Positions 16,054 through 25,529 are shown, counted from the first letter of the stretch. The stretch: 64,000 nucleotides of DNA from an uncultured Rhodospirillales bacterium (GCA_903920145.1 CAIXKV010000216.1:1-64000); one strand, 5' to 3'. The notes: generated from the letters alone by a model not told the origin. Program-made: numbers and translations.

Positions 16054-18504
16054 ATGCCCGGTAATGATGATTTAACAGCAAACACATTCTCGGTTCGAGC
16101 CTTGACAATGCTGGCGGTGGCTCTTGGGCTGGGAGCCGTGGCATTCGCCATGACGGCGCAATTCCTGGGGCTTTGGGTCTTGCCGGAGACTCCCGCCAAC
16201 GATCTGGCGATGCACACCGCCATGGTTGACGGGGTATTGGATGCGTTTCGGTCAGGACAATGGTTGCCGCGACTTTTAAGCGCACCCGGTCATGTTCCTG
16301 ATATTCCGGTGTTTCAATATTACGGCTTGGCGACTGGGTTGTTGGGGATCCCTGGTGCGTTACTCGGCCTGCCGGCGTTTCCGGCGTTGATGATTGGCCT
16401 GCTGGTGGCGCGGGGAATCGGGCTGTGGGGGGTTTATGCATCGGCTCGGCTGCTGGGGGGCGGGCGGCCTGTGGCGATGCTGGCCGCGACGGTCTATGGA
16501 CTGACTCCGTATCTGATTTCAAATCTCTATGGCCGGATTGACATTGCCGAAAGCCTCGCCCACTGCGAGCTGCCCTTTCTGGTGCTGGGCCTGTTGTTGG
16601 CGCAGACTCGGTCGGTGGCCACCGGGGCCGCCGTCATTGCCAGCACGATCTTTTGTCTGGCGCTGACTCACCCGATCTTTCTCCTTTACGGAGTGCTGGG
16701 ATTGGGTGGGATGGTTTTAGTCGGGTGGTCCGGTCGAGGGGGAGCGGCGGCGGTTGCCGGAGGCATGATCGGTCTGCTGCTGTCGGCCTTTCAATGGGAT
16801 CCGGCCATGATGGGCGATGACCTGTTGTCGGGTCATTTCCTGAAATACTCGCCCTTTCACGCGGCAATCCTGACATCGGCCAGCGGCCTTTACGGCCCGC
16901 CCTTAAGTATGGCCGATCGGGGATGGACTTCGCCTGAAGCGGCTTACGTCTTTCACACGCCCGGTTGGTTGACCTTGCCGATGCTGGCGGTGCTGATTTT
17001 CTGGCTGTCCAGGACGGGCCATTCATCCGAGCGGACACGGTGGGCACGGGTGGTGCTGGCATCAGGTGCCGTTTTTCTGTTTCTTTCTTATAGTCCGGTG
17101 GATGTCTTTCAATTTCTGCCAAAGCAAACCTGGGCTCTGCAAATGCCTTACCGTTTATTGGCGTTTTCGGCTCTATTTACCGCCTTGGCCTTACCATTGG
17201 TCGCACCGCGTCTTGGTCTTGCGCCCTGTTTCTTGTTGTTGGCGGTCACTGCGGCTCAGAGTGCGCCGCTTTTGCTGCACCCGACCTATCAGACACCATT
17301 GGCGGTTCCGGCTTCTACCTATGCCTCAATTGACTATTTGATGAGGGATCGCCGAGGATTAACGACTCCCGATGGTTGGTTGGTTCATTATGCCGTGCCG
17401 CTTTATCCGCATCCGTCATCCCGCGACGATAAACCTGGCACCAAAGCCAACGGCAATGACGATCTGGCTTTGGTTGACTCCGAGGGGTGGCTTCGGCTCG
17501 ATAACCGCTGGTCGGTTCGCCGGATCGACGGTCAGCCATCGATGATTCGGATCGAGGGGGTATCCAGTCTGCCCGATATGGGTACCCGACTCTGGTTAGC
17601 CGCCGCAGATCGACCGGAATGGCCCCTGACTCCTCAAGTTCCCATTACTCCCGGTCGTGTTTCGGTTGTTTTCAACCTGCCATCGGGGGAAGGGCCGTTT
17701 CGGTTGGTCACGGATCCCCCATTGCCGCCCCCGGTGGGGCACGGCGCTCGTCAGGGACTGCATTTGACGGCCATTGAAGGCCATCCGGGGCGAGTCTTGC
17801 ATCGACCTTCGGCACCGATTCCGGGCGTGTTGCATGTGGCCGGTCACACCCGACTCACCGATGGACCGACCATGCTGTGGTTGGCTGCACCGAACGCTCC
17901 AGATCACCCCTTGACCACGCGGGTTGCGGTGGGGCCGGGTGCTTTCGACACGGTGATCCCATTGCCCGATGCGGTGGGGGATTATGTGTTGGTGCCATCC
18001 CGATTCGAGGTTCCCGCGCAACGAGACCCGGAGTCCACCGACCAACGGCGGTTAAGTGTGTTGTTGGAGCTTGTCGAGATAGAAGCGGTATCGGCAACCG
18101 GAACACCCATCACGCCAACAGTCATTCCAGAGACGGCTGTCAATCGCAGCGTGATCGGTGCCTATGATCGTCGGTATCGGATTGACATCAGCATGTGGTT
18201 GCAATCGGGTGGTCACTGGCATGAGGGTTACGGGTCTTTGCAAGCGTCGGTTCCGGTAACATTGCCCTTGGCCTTCAATCCGTTCTTTGAACTGGTTCAA
18301 GCCGGTCATACCCTAACCGCACAGCCGGATCGGGCCGGGCGGGCCGTGATTTCGACATCTGACCTTGTGGACCCGATTGAAGCCCATTACCGCTTGCCCT
18401 TGTTCTGTTGGCTGGCGGTCACGCTGGGGATCGTTATGCTAACTTTCCTTTGGCGATTCGATCGCGTGATCTCGGAACACTTAAAGGTCAGAGACGATTA
18501 TTAA
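16054..18504 (+). CDS. Large polytopic membrane protein with GT-C-like N-terminal half
   Basis: The 816-residue protein has about ten membrane helices in its first 420 residues, a large extracytoplasmic region (about 430-770) and one C-terminal helix (about 780-800). The first periplasmic loop has an acidic/His motif (PANDLAMHTAMVDG) and a later GRIDIAESLA, as in GT-C-fold lipid-linked sugar transferases and YfhO-like proteins. The C-terminal region holds two beta-rich stretches with repeated MLWLAA/RLWLAAAD and TPGRVSVV/GPGAFDTVI phrases, suggesting an internal duplication. It opens a run of envelope genes. Substrate unknown. Confidence 0.7.
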   Translation: MPGNDDLTANTFSVRALTMLAVALGLGAVAFAMTAQFLGLWVLPETPANDLAMHTAMVDGVLDAFRSGQWLPRLLSAPGHVPDIPVFQYYGLATGLLGIPGALLGLPAFPALMIGLLVARGIGLWGVYASARLLGGGRPVAMLAATVYGLTPYLISNLYGRIDIAESLAHCELPFLVLGLLLAQTRSVATGAAVIASTIFCLALTHPIFLLYGVLGLGGMVLVGWSGRGGAAAVAGGMIGLLLSAFQWDPAMMGDDLLSGHFLKYSPFHAAILTSASGLYGPPLSMADRGWTSPEAAYVFHTPGWLTLPMLAVLIFWLSRTGHSSERTRWARVVLASGAVFLFLSYSPVDVFQFLPKQTWALQMPYRLLAFSALFTALALPLVAPRLGLAPCFLLLAVTAAQSAPLLLHPTYQTPLAVPASTYASIDYLMRDRRGLTTPDGWLVHYAVPLYPHPSSRDDKPGTKANGNDDLALVDSEGWLRLDNRWSVRRIDGQPSMIRIEGVSSLPDMGTRLWLAAADRPEWPLTPQVPITPGRVSVVFNLPSGEGPFRLVTDPPLPPPVGHGARQGLHLTAIEGHPGRVLHRPSAPIPGVLHVAGHTRLTDGPTMLWLAAPNAPDHPLTTRVAVGPGAFDTVIPLPDAVGDYVLVPSRFEVPAQRDPESTDQRRLSVLLELVEIEAVSATGTPITPTVIPETAVNRSVIGAYDRRYRIDISMWLQSGGHWHEGYGSLQASVPVTLPLAFNPFFELVQAGHTLTAQPDRAGRAVISTSDLVDPIEAHYRLPLFCWLAVTLGIVMLTFLWRFDRVISEHLKVRDDY

Positions 18505-18523
18505 GGCTGCTTTTTGACGCTAG

Positions 18524-18563
18524 GCAGGTACGGCTATAACGGATCGTACCTGCTCCTTTTTTT
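18524..18563 (+). terminator. Intrinsic terminator after the GT-C-like gene
   Basis: Arms GCAGGTACG (18524-18532) and CGTACCTGC (18545-18553) flank a 12-base loop and are followed by TCC and a run of seven T. It lies 20 bases after the stop codon. Confidence 0.9.
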
Positions 18564-18667
18564 GCAACGTCGTGGCCAATATGGTTGCATCGGAGCGCGT
18601 GTTTCGGCAAGCTGCCCGGCGACAGCGAGGACGGGTACGCCGTTCATGTGGCGCTGGCGGATGAAGC

Positions 18668-19831
18668 ATGATGCCCCAGGCGATAAATGTTTCGCGAGAT
18701 GCTCGTATTGATTTTTTCCGGGGCCTTGCCCTGGTCTTTATTTTCATCGACCACATTCCCGACGATGTGTTGAATGACTTCACGCTGCATGCGGTTGGTT
18801 TTTGTGATGCAGCGGAAGTCTTTATTTTTTTATCCGGCTATTCAGCCGGCTTGCATTATGGAAAAGCATTCTGGCGCGTCGATTTAATCCATGGCGAAGC
18901 TTTATTATTACGAAGAATTTGGACACTTTATATTGCACATATCTTTGTTTTTATGATTTATACCGCAACCGTATCTTATACGGTCGAGACTTTTCATAAT
19001 CCAATGTATAGTGAGGAGTTGCAGGTTGGTGATTTTTTAACATCAACTCATGTAGTGATTGTTAAAGCTCTTTTATTACAATTTCAACCGGCCTACCTTG
19101 ATATCCTTCCGCTTTATATTGTGCTTCTGGCTCTTCAATTGGTCTTGATGCCGCTAGAGCGTCGCCGTCCTCTGATCTTATTAATTCCTTCGGCCATTGT
19201 TTATCTGGTGGTTCAGGTTTGGGATTGGCCGAATTTGCCGGCTTATCCCGAAGATCGGACTTGGTATTTCAATCCCTTTGCCTGGCAGTTTCTGTTCTGT
19301 CTGGGCGTGGTGCTGGGACTGAGCCGTCTGTCTGGGCGCGTGTTATTTCCCCGTGATCGGCGATTGTTTATGCTAGCCGTGGTGGTTGTGGCTATTTCCA
19401 CCGTTATCAAGACCAGTTGGACTTTGCATTGGCATTTCGAAGAAATTCCAGCCCTACTAATCGGCTGGTTGGAGCCAATCAGCAAGACCAATCTGGCGCC
19501 ATTACGTCTGATTAATTTTCTGGCTTTGGCCCTCATGGTCGAATGGATGATGACGCCCCAGGCTCAGTTTTTAAAAATGCCTCTGGCTCGGGCAATGATT
19601 GCATGCGGTAAGCTTTCGCTCAATATTTTCTGTCTTGGGATTTTGCTATCTGTTACCGGGCATTTCGCTTTGGTTGAATTTGGGAGCGGGTTTGCGATGC
19701 AAGTGGCTGTTAATGGTGCTGGAATCAGTATCATGGTAGCGATTGCATATTTTATCTTGTGGTTTCGGCGAGCGGAGCGGCCACCGGCCACAGAATCCTT
19801 GAAGGCCCCGTCGGCAGTTCGTGGAGAGTGA
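18668..19831 (+). CDS. OpgC-type membrane acyltransferase
   Basis: The 387-residue protein has about ten membrane helices. The N-terminus has the OpgC signature (RDARIDFFRGLALVFIFIDHIPDD, with Arg-Gly and the helix-1 His) and AAEVFIFLSGYSAG. OpgC proteins are inner-membrane acyltransferases of the acyltransferase 3 superfamily; the founding member succinylates osmoregulated periplasmic glucans. It starts with tandem ATGs at 18668. The next two genes encode periplasmic SGNH proteins, the first overlapping or adjoining this stop, so the three probably act together in acylating an envelope glycan. Confidence 0.85.
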   Translation: MMPQAINVSRDARIDFFRGLALVFIFIDHIPDDVLNDFTLHAVGFCDAAEVFIFLSGYSAGLHYGKAFWRVDLIHGEALLLRRIWTLYIAHIFVFMIYTATVSYTVETFHNPMYSEELQVGDFLTSTHVVIVKALLLQFQPAYLDILPLYIVLLALQLVLMPLERRRPLILLIPSAIVYLVVQVWDWPNLPAYPEDRTWYFNPFAWQFLFCLGVVLGLSRLSGRVLFPRDRRLFMLAVVVVAISTVIKTSWTLHWHFEEIPALLIGWLEPISKTNLAPLRLINFLALALMVEWMMTPQAQFLKMPLARAMIACGKLSLNIFCLGILLSVTGHFALVEFGSGFAMQVAVNGAGISIMVAIAYFILWFRRAERPPATESLKAPSAVRGE

Positions 19832-19841
19832 GTTTTTCGCC

Positions 19842-20597
19842 ATGAGTCTCTTTCTGCGGTTCGGGCGTAGCGTGCGGGTAGTGGCGATCAGCGCCGTGGT
19901 GCTGTCGGCAGCAGCCATGGCCCATGTCACGTCGGTTGATGTGGACCGTTGTGCGGTTCCGTCCGAGTTTCTGCCCCACGAGGGCGGGTTCGTTCGCTTG
20001 ACCGATCGACTACGCCAAGGGCTGCCGGTGGTCATCGCGGCCATCGGAGGGGCGTCGACTCGAGGGATTGGCCCGCTTGAACAGTCTTATCCGGCCCGGC
20101 TTCAGGCCGAATTGTCTCGTCGATATCCGAAGGTGCCGATCCAGGTGGTCAATTTAGGCGTTGCCCGCGAAACGGCCTTGGACATGTTCCACCGTCTGTC
20201 CAGTCAAGTGTTATCGCTGAAACCAGACTTGGTCATTTGGGAGACTGGGACCAATGATGCCGTGTCTGCTGTCATCCTTGACGATTTTGTTCAGGCTCTG
20301 AAGGATGGATTGGCCCTCTTGAAGACGACGGATGCTGACGTTCTAATGATGGACATGCAGTATTCAAAACAATCAGCCGAAGTTATTAACTTTGACCGAT
20401 ATATGGAAGAAATGCAAAATATTGCCGAAGCTGGCGATGCTCGGCTGTTCAAGCGTTATGCCATCATGAAATACTGGAGCGAGAGCGGTGCGTTTGACTT
20501 TGATGGACCGATGGCAGCACGACGGGATCTGGCAGCACAGGTTTATGACTGCATTGGTCGCCGTCTCGCGGATGCTATTCTTGTATCTGATCCCTAA
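19842..20597 (+). CDS. SGNH-fold exported protein lacking catalytic residues (probable pseudoenzyme)
   Basis: The 251-residue protein has a signal peptide (about 10-28) and clearly matches the next gene along its length (SYPARLQ, PDLVIW, GTNDA versus GSNDI, LMMDMQ versus LMDMQ, VYDC versus SYDC). Block I reads G69-G70-A71-S72-T73 where the neighbour has GSSST, so the nucleophile Ser is Ala here. The C-terminal D-x-x-H dyad (DSLH in the neighbour) is replaced by ARRD. The GxND oxyanion block is kept. Start: ATG at 19842 after GGAGAG; a GTG at 19821 overlaps the OpgC gene. Confidence 0.82.
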   Translation: MSLFLRFGRSVRVVAISAVVLSAAAMAHVTSVDVDRCAVPSEFLPHEGGFVRLTDRLRQGLPVVIAAIGGASTRGIGPLEQSYPARLQAELSRRYPKVPIQVVNLGVARETALDMFHRLSSQVLSLKPDLVIWETGTNDAVSAVILDDFVQALKDGLALLKTTDADVLMMDMQYSKQSAEVINFDRYMEEMQNIAEAGDARLFKRYAIMKYWSESGAFDFDGPMAARRDLAAQVYDCIGRRLADAILVSDP

Positions 20598-21378
20598 CCA
20601 GCCCCAAGCTCGAAGGGCAGGGGAGACGTTGGCGGCGCTGCTGCTGATGGTCGCCGTCGTCTTTCCTGTTTCTGTGGCTCAGGCGGCCCATAGCGAAGGG
20701 CAAGGGCGGTGTGCGGCTCCGGCCTCGTTAGAGCACTTACGCCCTCTGCCGCAACACACCGTAACTCGGCTGGCCCAAGGCGAGTCTGTGGTTGTTGTGG
20801 CGATTGGGTCTTCATCGACCGAAGGCATAGGTGCTACATCGCCGGCAGGCAGCTACCCGGCTCGACTTCAGGTCCGATTGCGCCAACATTGCCCAACCTG
20901 CGCCATCACCGTAATCAATAAAGGAGTTGGTGGCGAAACGGTGGACCAAACTCTGGCCCGCTTTGACCGGGATGTTCTGGCTTTCCGGCCTCATCTGGTC
21001 ATCTGGCAGGTGGGTAGCAATGACATTCTGCGAGATGAAGACCTTGAAGCCTACTTGGCTGCCGTGGTTCACGGTCTTGAGCGATTGCGAGCCGCCGGTA
21101 TTGAGGTTGTGTTGATGGATATGCAATTCGCCCCCAGCCTGCTGATCCATCCTCAAGTTACGGCCATGGAGGCCCGTTTGGCCGAAGTTGCACAGGCGCA
21201 GAGGGTGCCTTTGTTTCATCGTTTTGACATCATGGAACATTGGATTGTCGGAGGGCGATTCCGTTTTTCTAACATGTTGTCCAAGGACTCTCTTCATATG
21301 ACCGATGCCAGTTATGATTGTCTGGCACGCTTGCTGACCGGCGCCCTGTTGCCTGAAGCTCAAGACTCCCTTCCTTGA
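20572..21378 (+). CDS. SGNH/GDSL-type hydrolase or acyltransferase, exported
   Basis: The 268-residue protein has a signal peptide (about 17-38) and all SGNH blocks: GSSST (79-83, nucleophile Ser81), a block II Gly in NKGVGGET, GSND (148-151) and the catalytic D-x-x-H (D239-H242). It starts inside the last 26 bases of the preceding paralogue, so translation is coupled. Such proteins act as esterases or, next to membrane acyltransferases, as periplasmic acyl donors/acceptors. The pairing with an OpgC protein and a dead paralogue favours envelope-glycan acylation or deacylation, but this is inference. Confidence 0.87.
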   Translation: MLFLYLIPNQPQARRAGETLAALLLMVAVVFPVSVAQAAHSEGQGRCAAPASLEHLRPLPQHTVTRLAQGESVVVVAIGSSSTEGIGATSPAGSYPARLQVRLRQHCPTCAITVINKGVGGETVDQTLARFDRDVLAFRPHLVIWQVGSNDILRDEDLEAYLAAVVHGLERLRAAGIEVVLMDMQFAPSLLIHPQVTAMEARLAEVAQAQRVPLFHRFDIMEHWIVGGRFRFSNMLSKDSLHMTDASYDCLARLLTGALLPEAQDSLP

Positions 21379-21483
21379 CGCGGATTGGGATTTGCCGCTC
21401 GCTTGCCAACTGGTTAAGGTGCCGCCGCCGTGTCCTGGCTGATCGGTTGCCTGGAGTCGATGGTTTTGGGAGGTTTGAAGTCG

Positions 21484-22455
21484 ATGTCGCTGGAACGCGG
21501 CGACGATTCCCGCATGGGCTCTGGTTTGCGATGGCCAGGATCTACACGGGTTTCGCAGGGACTGGTGGCCATCATGGTACTGCTGGCCATAGCCATTGGG
21601 GGCTCGGATTCTGCCGTCGCCGGTGCCCAGGCTGTTCTCAAGAGTGACGACACTGCGAGCCCCATTGAAGCCTCACCGTCGGAAACGGTGTTTCGGGATT
21701 GCAGCGATGTCGATTCGGCGGGAATAGCCATTTGCCCGGAATTGGTTGTGATTCCTGCCGGTCATTTCCAGATGGGCTCGCCGTCATCCGAAGAAAGCCG
21801 GCACGGCAACGAAGGGCCTCGGCATTTGGTGTCAATTGCGGCGCCTTTGGCGGTTGGCCGTTTTGCGGTAACATTCGGGGAGTGGGATGCCTGCGCGGCG
21901 GCTGGCGGCTGCGGCAAGCGGCATCCTGCCGATAAAGGCTGGGGACGAGGGTGGCGCCCCGTGGTCAATGTGTCATGGGACGATGCCCATCAATATGTCG
22001 CGTGGCTCAGTCAGTACACCGGGCAGCCCTATCGTCTGTTGAGCGAAGCCGAGTGGGAGTATGCAGCACGGGCCGGCAGTACAACGGCTCGCTATTGGGG
22101 GGACTCCATTGGCCGTAAAGCCGCAAACTGTAATGGTTGCGGCAGCGCCTGGGATGGCGGCAGAACCGCGCCGGTCGGCAGTTTTCCACCCAACCGATTT
22201 GGTCTGTTCGATATGCTCGGCAATGTCTGGCAATGGGTCGAAGACTGTTACCATGATGATTATAACGGAGCTCCTGTGGATGGTAGCGCCTGGACCTCAG
22301 GACGATGCGGATATCGGATGCTCCGGGGTGGATCGTGGTTCACCACCTCCAACCATTTGCGCTCGGCCTATCGGGGCGGCAGTTCATCCAGTTATCGCGG
22401 TGATGACCAGGGATTCCGTGTCGCTCGACCGATTCAGTCTAAAACATCCCCCTAA
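21484..22455 (+). CDS. SUMF1-fold (formylglycine-generating-enzyme-like) exported protein without active-site cysteines
   Basis: After an N-terminal hydrophobic segment (about residues 26-46 from this start) comes a SUMF1/FGE-sulfatase domain: [66 protein letters not shown] and GFRVAR. True formylglycine-generating enzymes carry two Cys in the segment after GGSW; here that segment is [14 protein letters not shown], so catalysis of that kind is unlikely. Extra Cys pairs (CAAAGGCG, CNGCG) may form disulfides. GGGAGG at 21468-21473 supports the ATG at 21484; a GTG at 21430 would add 18 residues. Confidence 0.78.
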   Translation: MSLERGDDSRMGSGLRWPGSTRVSQGLVAIMVLLAIAIGGSDSAVAGAQAVLKSDDTASPIEASPSETVFRDCSDVDSAGIAICPELVVIPAGHFQMGSPSSEESRHGNEGPRHLVSIAAPLAVGRFAVTFGEWDACAAAGGCGKRHPADKGWGRGWRPVVNVSWDDAHQYVAWLSQYTGQPYRLLSEAEWEYAARAGSTTARYWGDSIGRKAANCNGCGSAWDGGRTAPVGSFPPNRFGLFDMLGNVWQWVEDCYHDDYNGAPVDGSAWTSGRCGYRMLRGGSWFTTSNHLRSAYRGGSSSSYRGDDQGFRVARPIQSKTSP

Positions 22456-22486
22456 AAATTCTCTTCTATAGAAGATTTTCCACCAC

Positions 22487-23986
22487 ATGCTTAATCCTTT
22501 GATTATGTCCTACCCGTTGGTAGCGTTCCGGTTGGCGATATCAGATCGCACACCCTTAATGGTAGTGGTTAGCGCCACACTCATTAAGCTTCTGATTATA
22601 CTGGTTCTGGTCCATCCGGTCTTATCCGGCGAAGGTGACGCGCCAGGCTATTTGGCCTTTGCCCAATCCATTGCCGGGGATGGCCAATGGCTGCATCCGC
22701 CTTCGTGGGTCGGTGATCCTCTCCCAACCTTTCTGATTCGGCTGGTCGGCTATCCACTGGTGATGGCTGGCGCCATGAGTATAGGCGGTGAGCATTTTGT
22801 TTCGGTGCTGCTGTTGTTCCAAATTGCCGTCAGTACGATCGCACTTCTGGTGATCGTCGGGTTAGCAGCGGCAATCATCGAATCCCGGATCGCTCGGGTG
22901 ATCTTTGCCATCGCCCTATGCTTTGGCTCGCCCTTCCTTTATGATCTGGTCGGCTTAAGCGATGGACTTTACGCCGCACTTTTTAGTTTTGTAGTCTTTG
23001 GGATTGCTGGAGAAATTGCCGGGATCTGGCGTTTGGGATTCGTAACAGTAACGATATTAGGGATAATCTGGGCATATTCGATTTTGATTCGTGATGCTGG
23101 TCTCTACTTTACTATACTTCCTTTAATCGGCCTTTTATCATTAGATCTTTGCCAAAATAATATAAATTATATTTATAGGTTACGCCGATCTATCTTATTT
23201 TTAATGCCAATTATGGTAACTGTTCTGGCTTACTGTGGTTTTAATCAATACCGTACCGGCCATTTTTTCTTTAGTGTGGCCGGCGTCGTCAATTACCTGC
23301 ATCCGGTTTTTCGGATCACTGAAGCCGGATATGCTCAACCGCTGGATGGCCAAGACCCGATTTCAACCACCTACCATCAAATTAGCGCTCAACCTGATCT
23401 TGCGGGTATTGTTGCTACGGTGTCCACCCTGATGCAGACTCGAAATCTTAATACCTTGGATGCCGCTGCCATCACCAAAGAAAAACTTGTTGATACTATT
23501 CATAAATTTCCGAAAGCTTATGTTCATTTAGTATTGGTTAACTTAAAATTGGATAAGCAGGCATTTAATTTAACAAATCCGACCTATATTCTTAATGATT
23601 TATTGGCATTCGGTCCTTTTGTCGGAGCAAGGACGATGCCTGGGTTTCAGCAAACATTCAAAGAGTTACGTCATCATTTTTCCGTTGGGATTCTGCTGAC
23701 ATTTGCCGCCACTGAATTTTTTGATATTCCCTCACTACTGCTCTTTGCCTTATTTCTGATCGGAGTGCCGGTTATTATTTTTCTAAGTATGATAAAGTGG
23801 CAAGCTGTTACAAAGAAATGGTGGCTTGCATTCTATTTGTGGTTAGGTTATGTCGGCTTGGTATTAGCTTATGCGCTGGTTCATTTCGAAATTCGTTACA
23901 TGTTACCTGTGGTTCCCTCGGCTCTGCTCACCATGACGATCACGGTTGAATCCCTTCGAGAACGCTATCGTCCTCGTTCTTTGTAG
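22487..23986 (+). CDS. Polytopic membrane protein, GT-C/family-39-like
   Basis: The 499-residue protein has about 11 predicted membrane helices and an early extracytoplasmic acidic motif (GEGDAPGYLAFAQS) like the catalytic loop of GT-C glycosyltransferases, plus a C-terminal EIRYMLPVVPSAL motif common in family-39-like enzymes. The acceptor is unknown. Base composition falls sharply from about 23040 to 23800 (many AT-rich codons) and recovers at the end. A second possible start is ATG at 22505. Confidence 0.65.
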   Translation: MLNPLIMSYPLVAFRLAISDRTPLMVVVSATLIKLLIILVLVHPVLSGEGDAPGYLAFAQSIAGDGQWLHPPSWVGDPLPTFLIRLVGYPLVMAGAMSIGGEHFVSVLLLFQIAVSTIALLVIVGLAAAIIESRIARVIFAIALCFGSPFLYDLVGLSDGLYAALFSFVVFGIAGEIAGIWRLGFVTVTILGIIWAYSILIRDAGLYFTILPLIGLLSLDLCQNNINYIYRLRRSILFLMPIMVTVLAYCGFNQYRTGHFFFSVAGVVNYLHPVFRITEAGYAQPLDGQDPISTTYHQISAQPDLAGIVATVSTLMQTRNLNTLDAAAITKEKLVDTIHKFPKAYVHLVLVNLKLDKQAFNLTNPTYILNDLLAFGPFVGARTMPGFQQTFKELRHHFSVGILLTFAATEFFDIPSLLLFALFLIGVPVIIFLSMIKWQAVTKKWWLAFYLWLGYVGLVLAYALVHFEIRYMLPVVPSALLTMTITVESLRERYRPRSL

Positions 23987-24033
23987 CCGTTTTTAGAGCC
24001 ATTCGTCATTTGCCTGTTGGAAGGCTTGTTCTG

Positions 24034-24387
24034 ATGTTCAAAGCCCTGATCCCGGCCTTTCTGATTGCGGCCCTGGCTGGTGCCGTCGTTTTTCCAGCCA
24101 CGCCCGTGGTTGCCCAAGCCTCTGCCGAGGCGGTGAATCCGCAACCGCTCTCTGCCGAGGAAATCGAAAGCCTGCGCCGGGATAAAAACCAGCTCGCCCT
24201 TTATCACTATGGCAGTCGTTACGCTTTCGATTCGTTATTAGGCGGAATCATAGGCGGTATCGCTGGGGCTGTGCTGCGAGGCGGTCCCGTGGCCACCATC
24301 ATGGGCTCAACGGTAGGGGCGTCGCTGGGTATCTTGTGGTTTCTCGATGGTTACGCTGGTGAAATGATCGATAAACATGGCTGGTAA
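24034..24387 (+). CDS. Small exported or membrane protein coupled to a channel gene
   Basis: The 117-residue protein has a signal peptide (MFKALIPAFLIAALAG to VVAQA), a short polar LSAEEIESLRRD stretch, and a Gly-zipper-like hydrophobic region (LLGGIIGGIAGAVLRGG, GSTVGASLGILWFLDG). GGAAGG lies 9 bases before the ATG at 24034. Its end overlaps the start of the ligand-gated channel homologue by 11 bases, suggesting the two are made together. The plan resembles the small protein upstream of hpnB (4427-4777). Family not recognised. Confidence 0.68.
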   Translation: MFKALIPAFLIAALAGAVVFPATPVVAQASAEAVNPQPLSAEEIESLRRDKNQLALYHYGSRYAFDSLLGGIIGGIAGAVLRGGPVATIMGSTVGASLGILWFLDGYAGEMIDKHGW

Positions 24388-25480
24388 AATGATCAGTAAA
24401 CGTCCAGCCTGGCGTCAAGCCCTGTTGACCCTGGCGCTCGCTCTTTCGGTAACTGTCATTGCCGATCCAATGGCCATGGCCGAGTCGTCGGGTTCTGGCA
24501 AACCAGGAGCGTCAGAAGCGGTCACTGTTCCTCCTGCACCGCCCGTTGTAACGACGCCAACACCCCCAGCAAAACCAGAGAGTGTCAAAGTCGGGCTGTT
24601 CCTGACCCAACTTTATGATCTTGATATGCCTCGGCGATCGTTTAATGCGACATTCTGGGCTTGGTTTTTACACACCAACGAAAATTATAAGCCGATTGAT
24701 ACCGTAGAAATTGTCAATGCCAAAAATTCGACGATTCGTTTTCCTTCGGTGACACCAGAGAATGACGTTCTATGGGAAGGTGAGAAAAGCAAATTATTTT
24801 GGACTCAAGGAAAATATGCTGCTACGTTATCTCAAGATTGGGATATTACAAAATTTCCTTTTGATCAACAAACTTTGAAAATTATGTTTGAAGATGCTCA
24901 GAATGATGCAACTCAAACTGTTTTTGTTGCCGATTCTGATAATAGTAAAATTGATGATGCCGTTAAAGTTCCTGGATGGCAAATTGTTTCATTTGATGTT
25001 AAATCTGGAGATGCAGTTTACAATACGACGTATGGTGATCCAACTTTGCAAGGAAATAGCACTTATTCAAGAATAACAGCAAGTATTTTGGTAAAACGAG
25101 ACGGCATACGATTGCTTGGTAGTATGTTCATTGGATTTTTTGTTGCTTTTTGCCTCACGTTCTTGACATATTTTCTTGATACCGAGTTCATGGCAGGCTC
25201 TCGCATCGGCCTATGCGGCGGTGCCATTTTTGCTTCTGTTGGTAATAAATTTGTGGTGGATACATCTTTGCCGCCAGCTTCGACATTTACTCTGGCCGAT
25301 GCCATCGAGGCTTCGACATTCTGCGCAATCGTCTTCGCCATCTTGATTGTGGTGTTGGTCCGGGCAACCCAAGATCGAACCCCAAGGCTGGCTAGAGGAA
25401 TCAATGCTGCCGGCGCCGTGATCAGTGCCGGCAGCTATATCACCTACAACAGCATGATGATTTTGTGGGCCATGCATTAG
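24377..25480 (+). CDS. Pentameric ligand-gated ion channel (Cys-loop-like) homologue
   Basis: The 367-residue protein has a signal peptide (about 10-35), a Pro-rich linker (50-68), then an extracellular beta-sandwich beginning VGLFLTQLYDLDMPRRSFNA and carrying WDITKFPFDQQTLKI (155-169), the signature loop position of pentameric ligand-gated channels; the flanking Cys pair of animal receptors is absent, as in bacterial members. Four C-terminal helices follow (about 246-266, 274-292, 305-329, 345-365), the second fitting a pore-lining M2. Codons from about 24650 to 25150 are strongly AT-rich against GC-rich ends. ATG at 24377 overlaps the small gene upstream; ATG at 24389 is an alternative. Confidence 0.83.
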   Translation: MAGKMISKRPAWRQALLTLALALSVTVIADPMAMAESSGSGKPGASEAVTVPPAPPVVTTPTPPAKPESVKVGLFLTQLYDLDMPRRSFNATFWAWFLHTNENYKPIDTVEIVNAKNSTIRFPSVTPENDVLWEGEKSKLFWTQGKYAATLSQDWDITKFPFDQQTLKIMFEDAQNDATQTVFVADSDNSKIDDAVKVPGWQIVSFDVKSGDAVYNTTYGDPTLQGNSTYSRITASILVKRDGIRLLGSMFIGFFVAFCLTFLTYFLDTEFMAGSRIGLCGGAIFASVGNKFVVDTSLPPASTFTLADAIEASTFCAIVFAILIVVLVRATQDRTPRLARGINAAGAVISAGSYITYNSMMILWAMH

Positions 25481-25529
25481 CGGTCGTCGTGACGTTCAAA
25501 AACTCTTGATTTTCAGAGCCTTACCATTC

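Noticed and set aside
21484-22455. Calling this a formylglycine-generating enzyme
   Set aside because: The two active-site cysteines are absent, so only the fold can be claimed.
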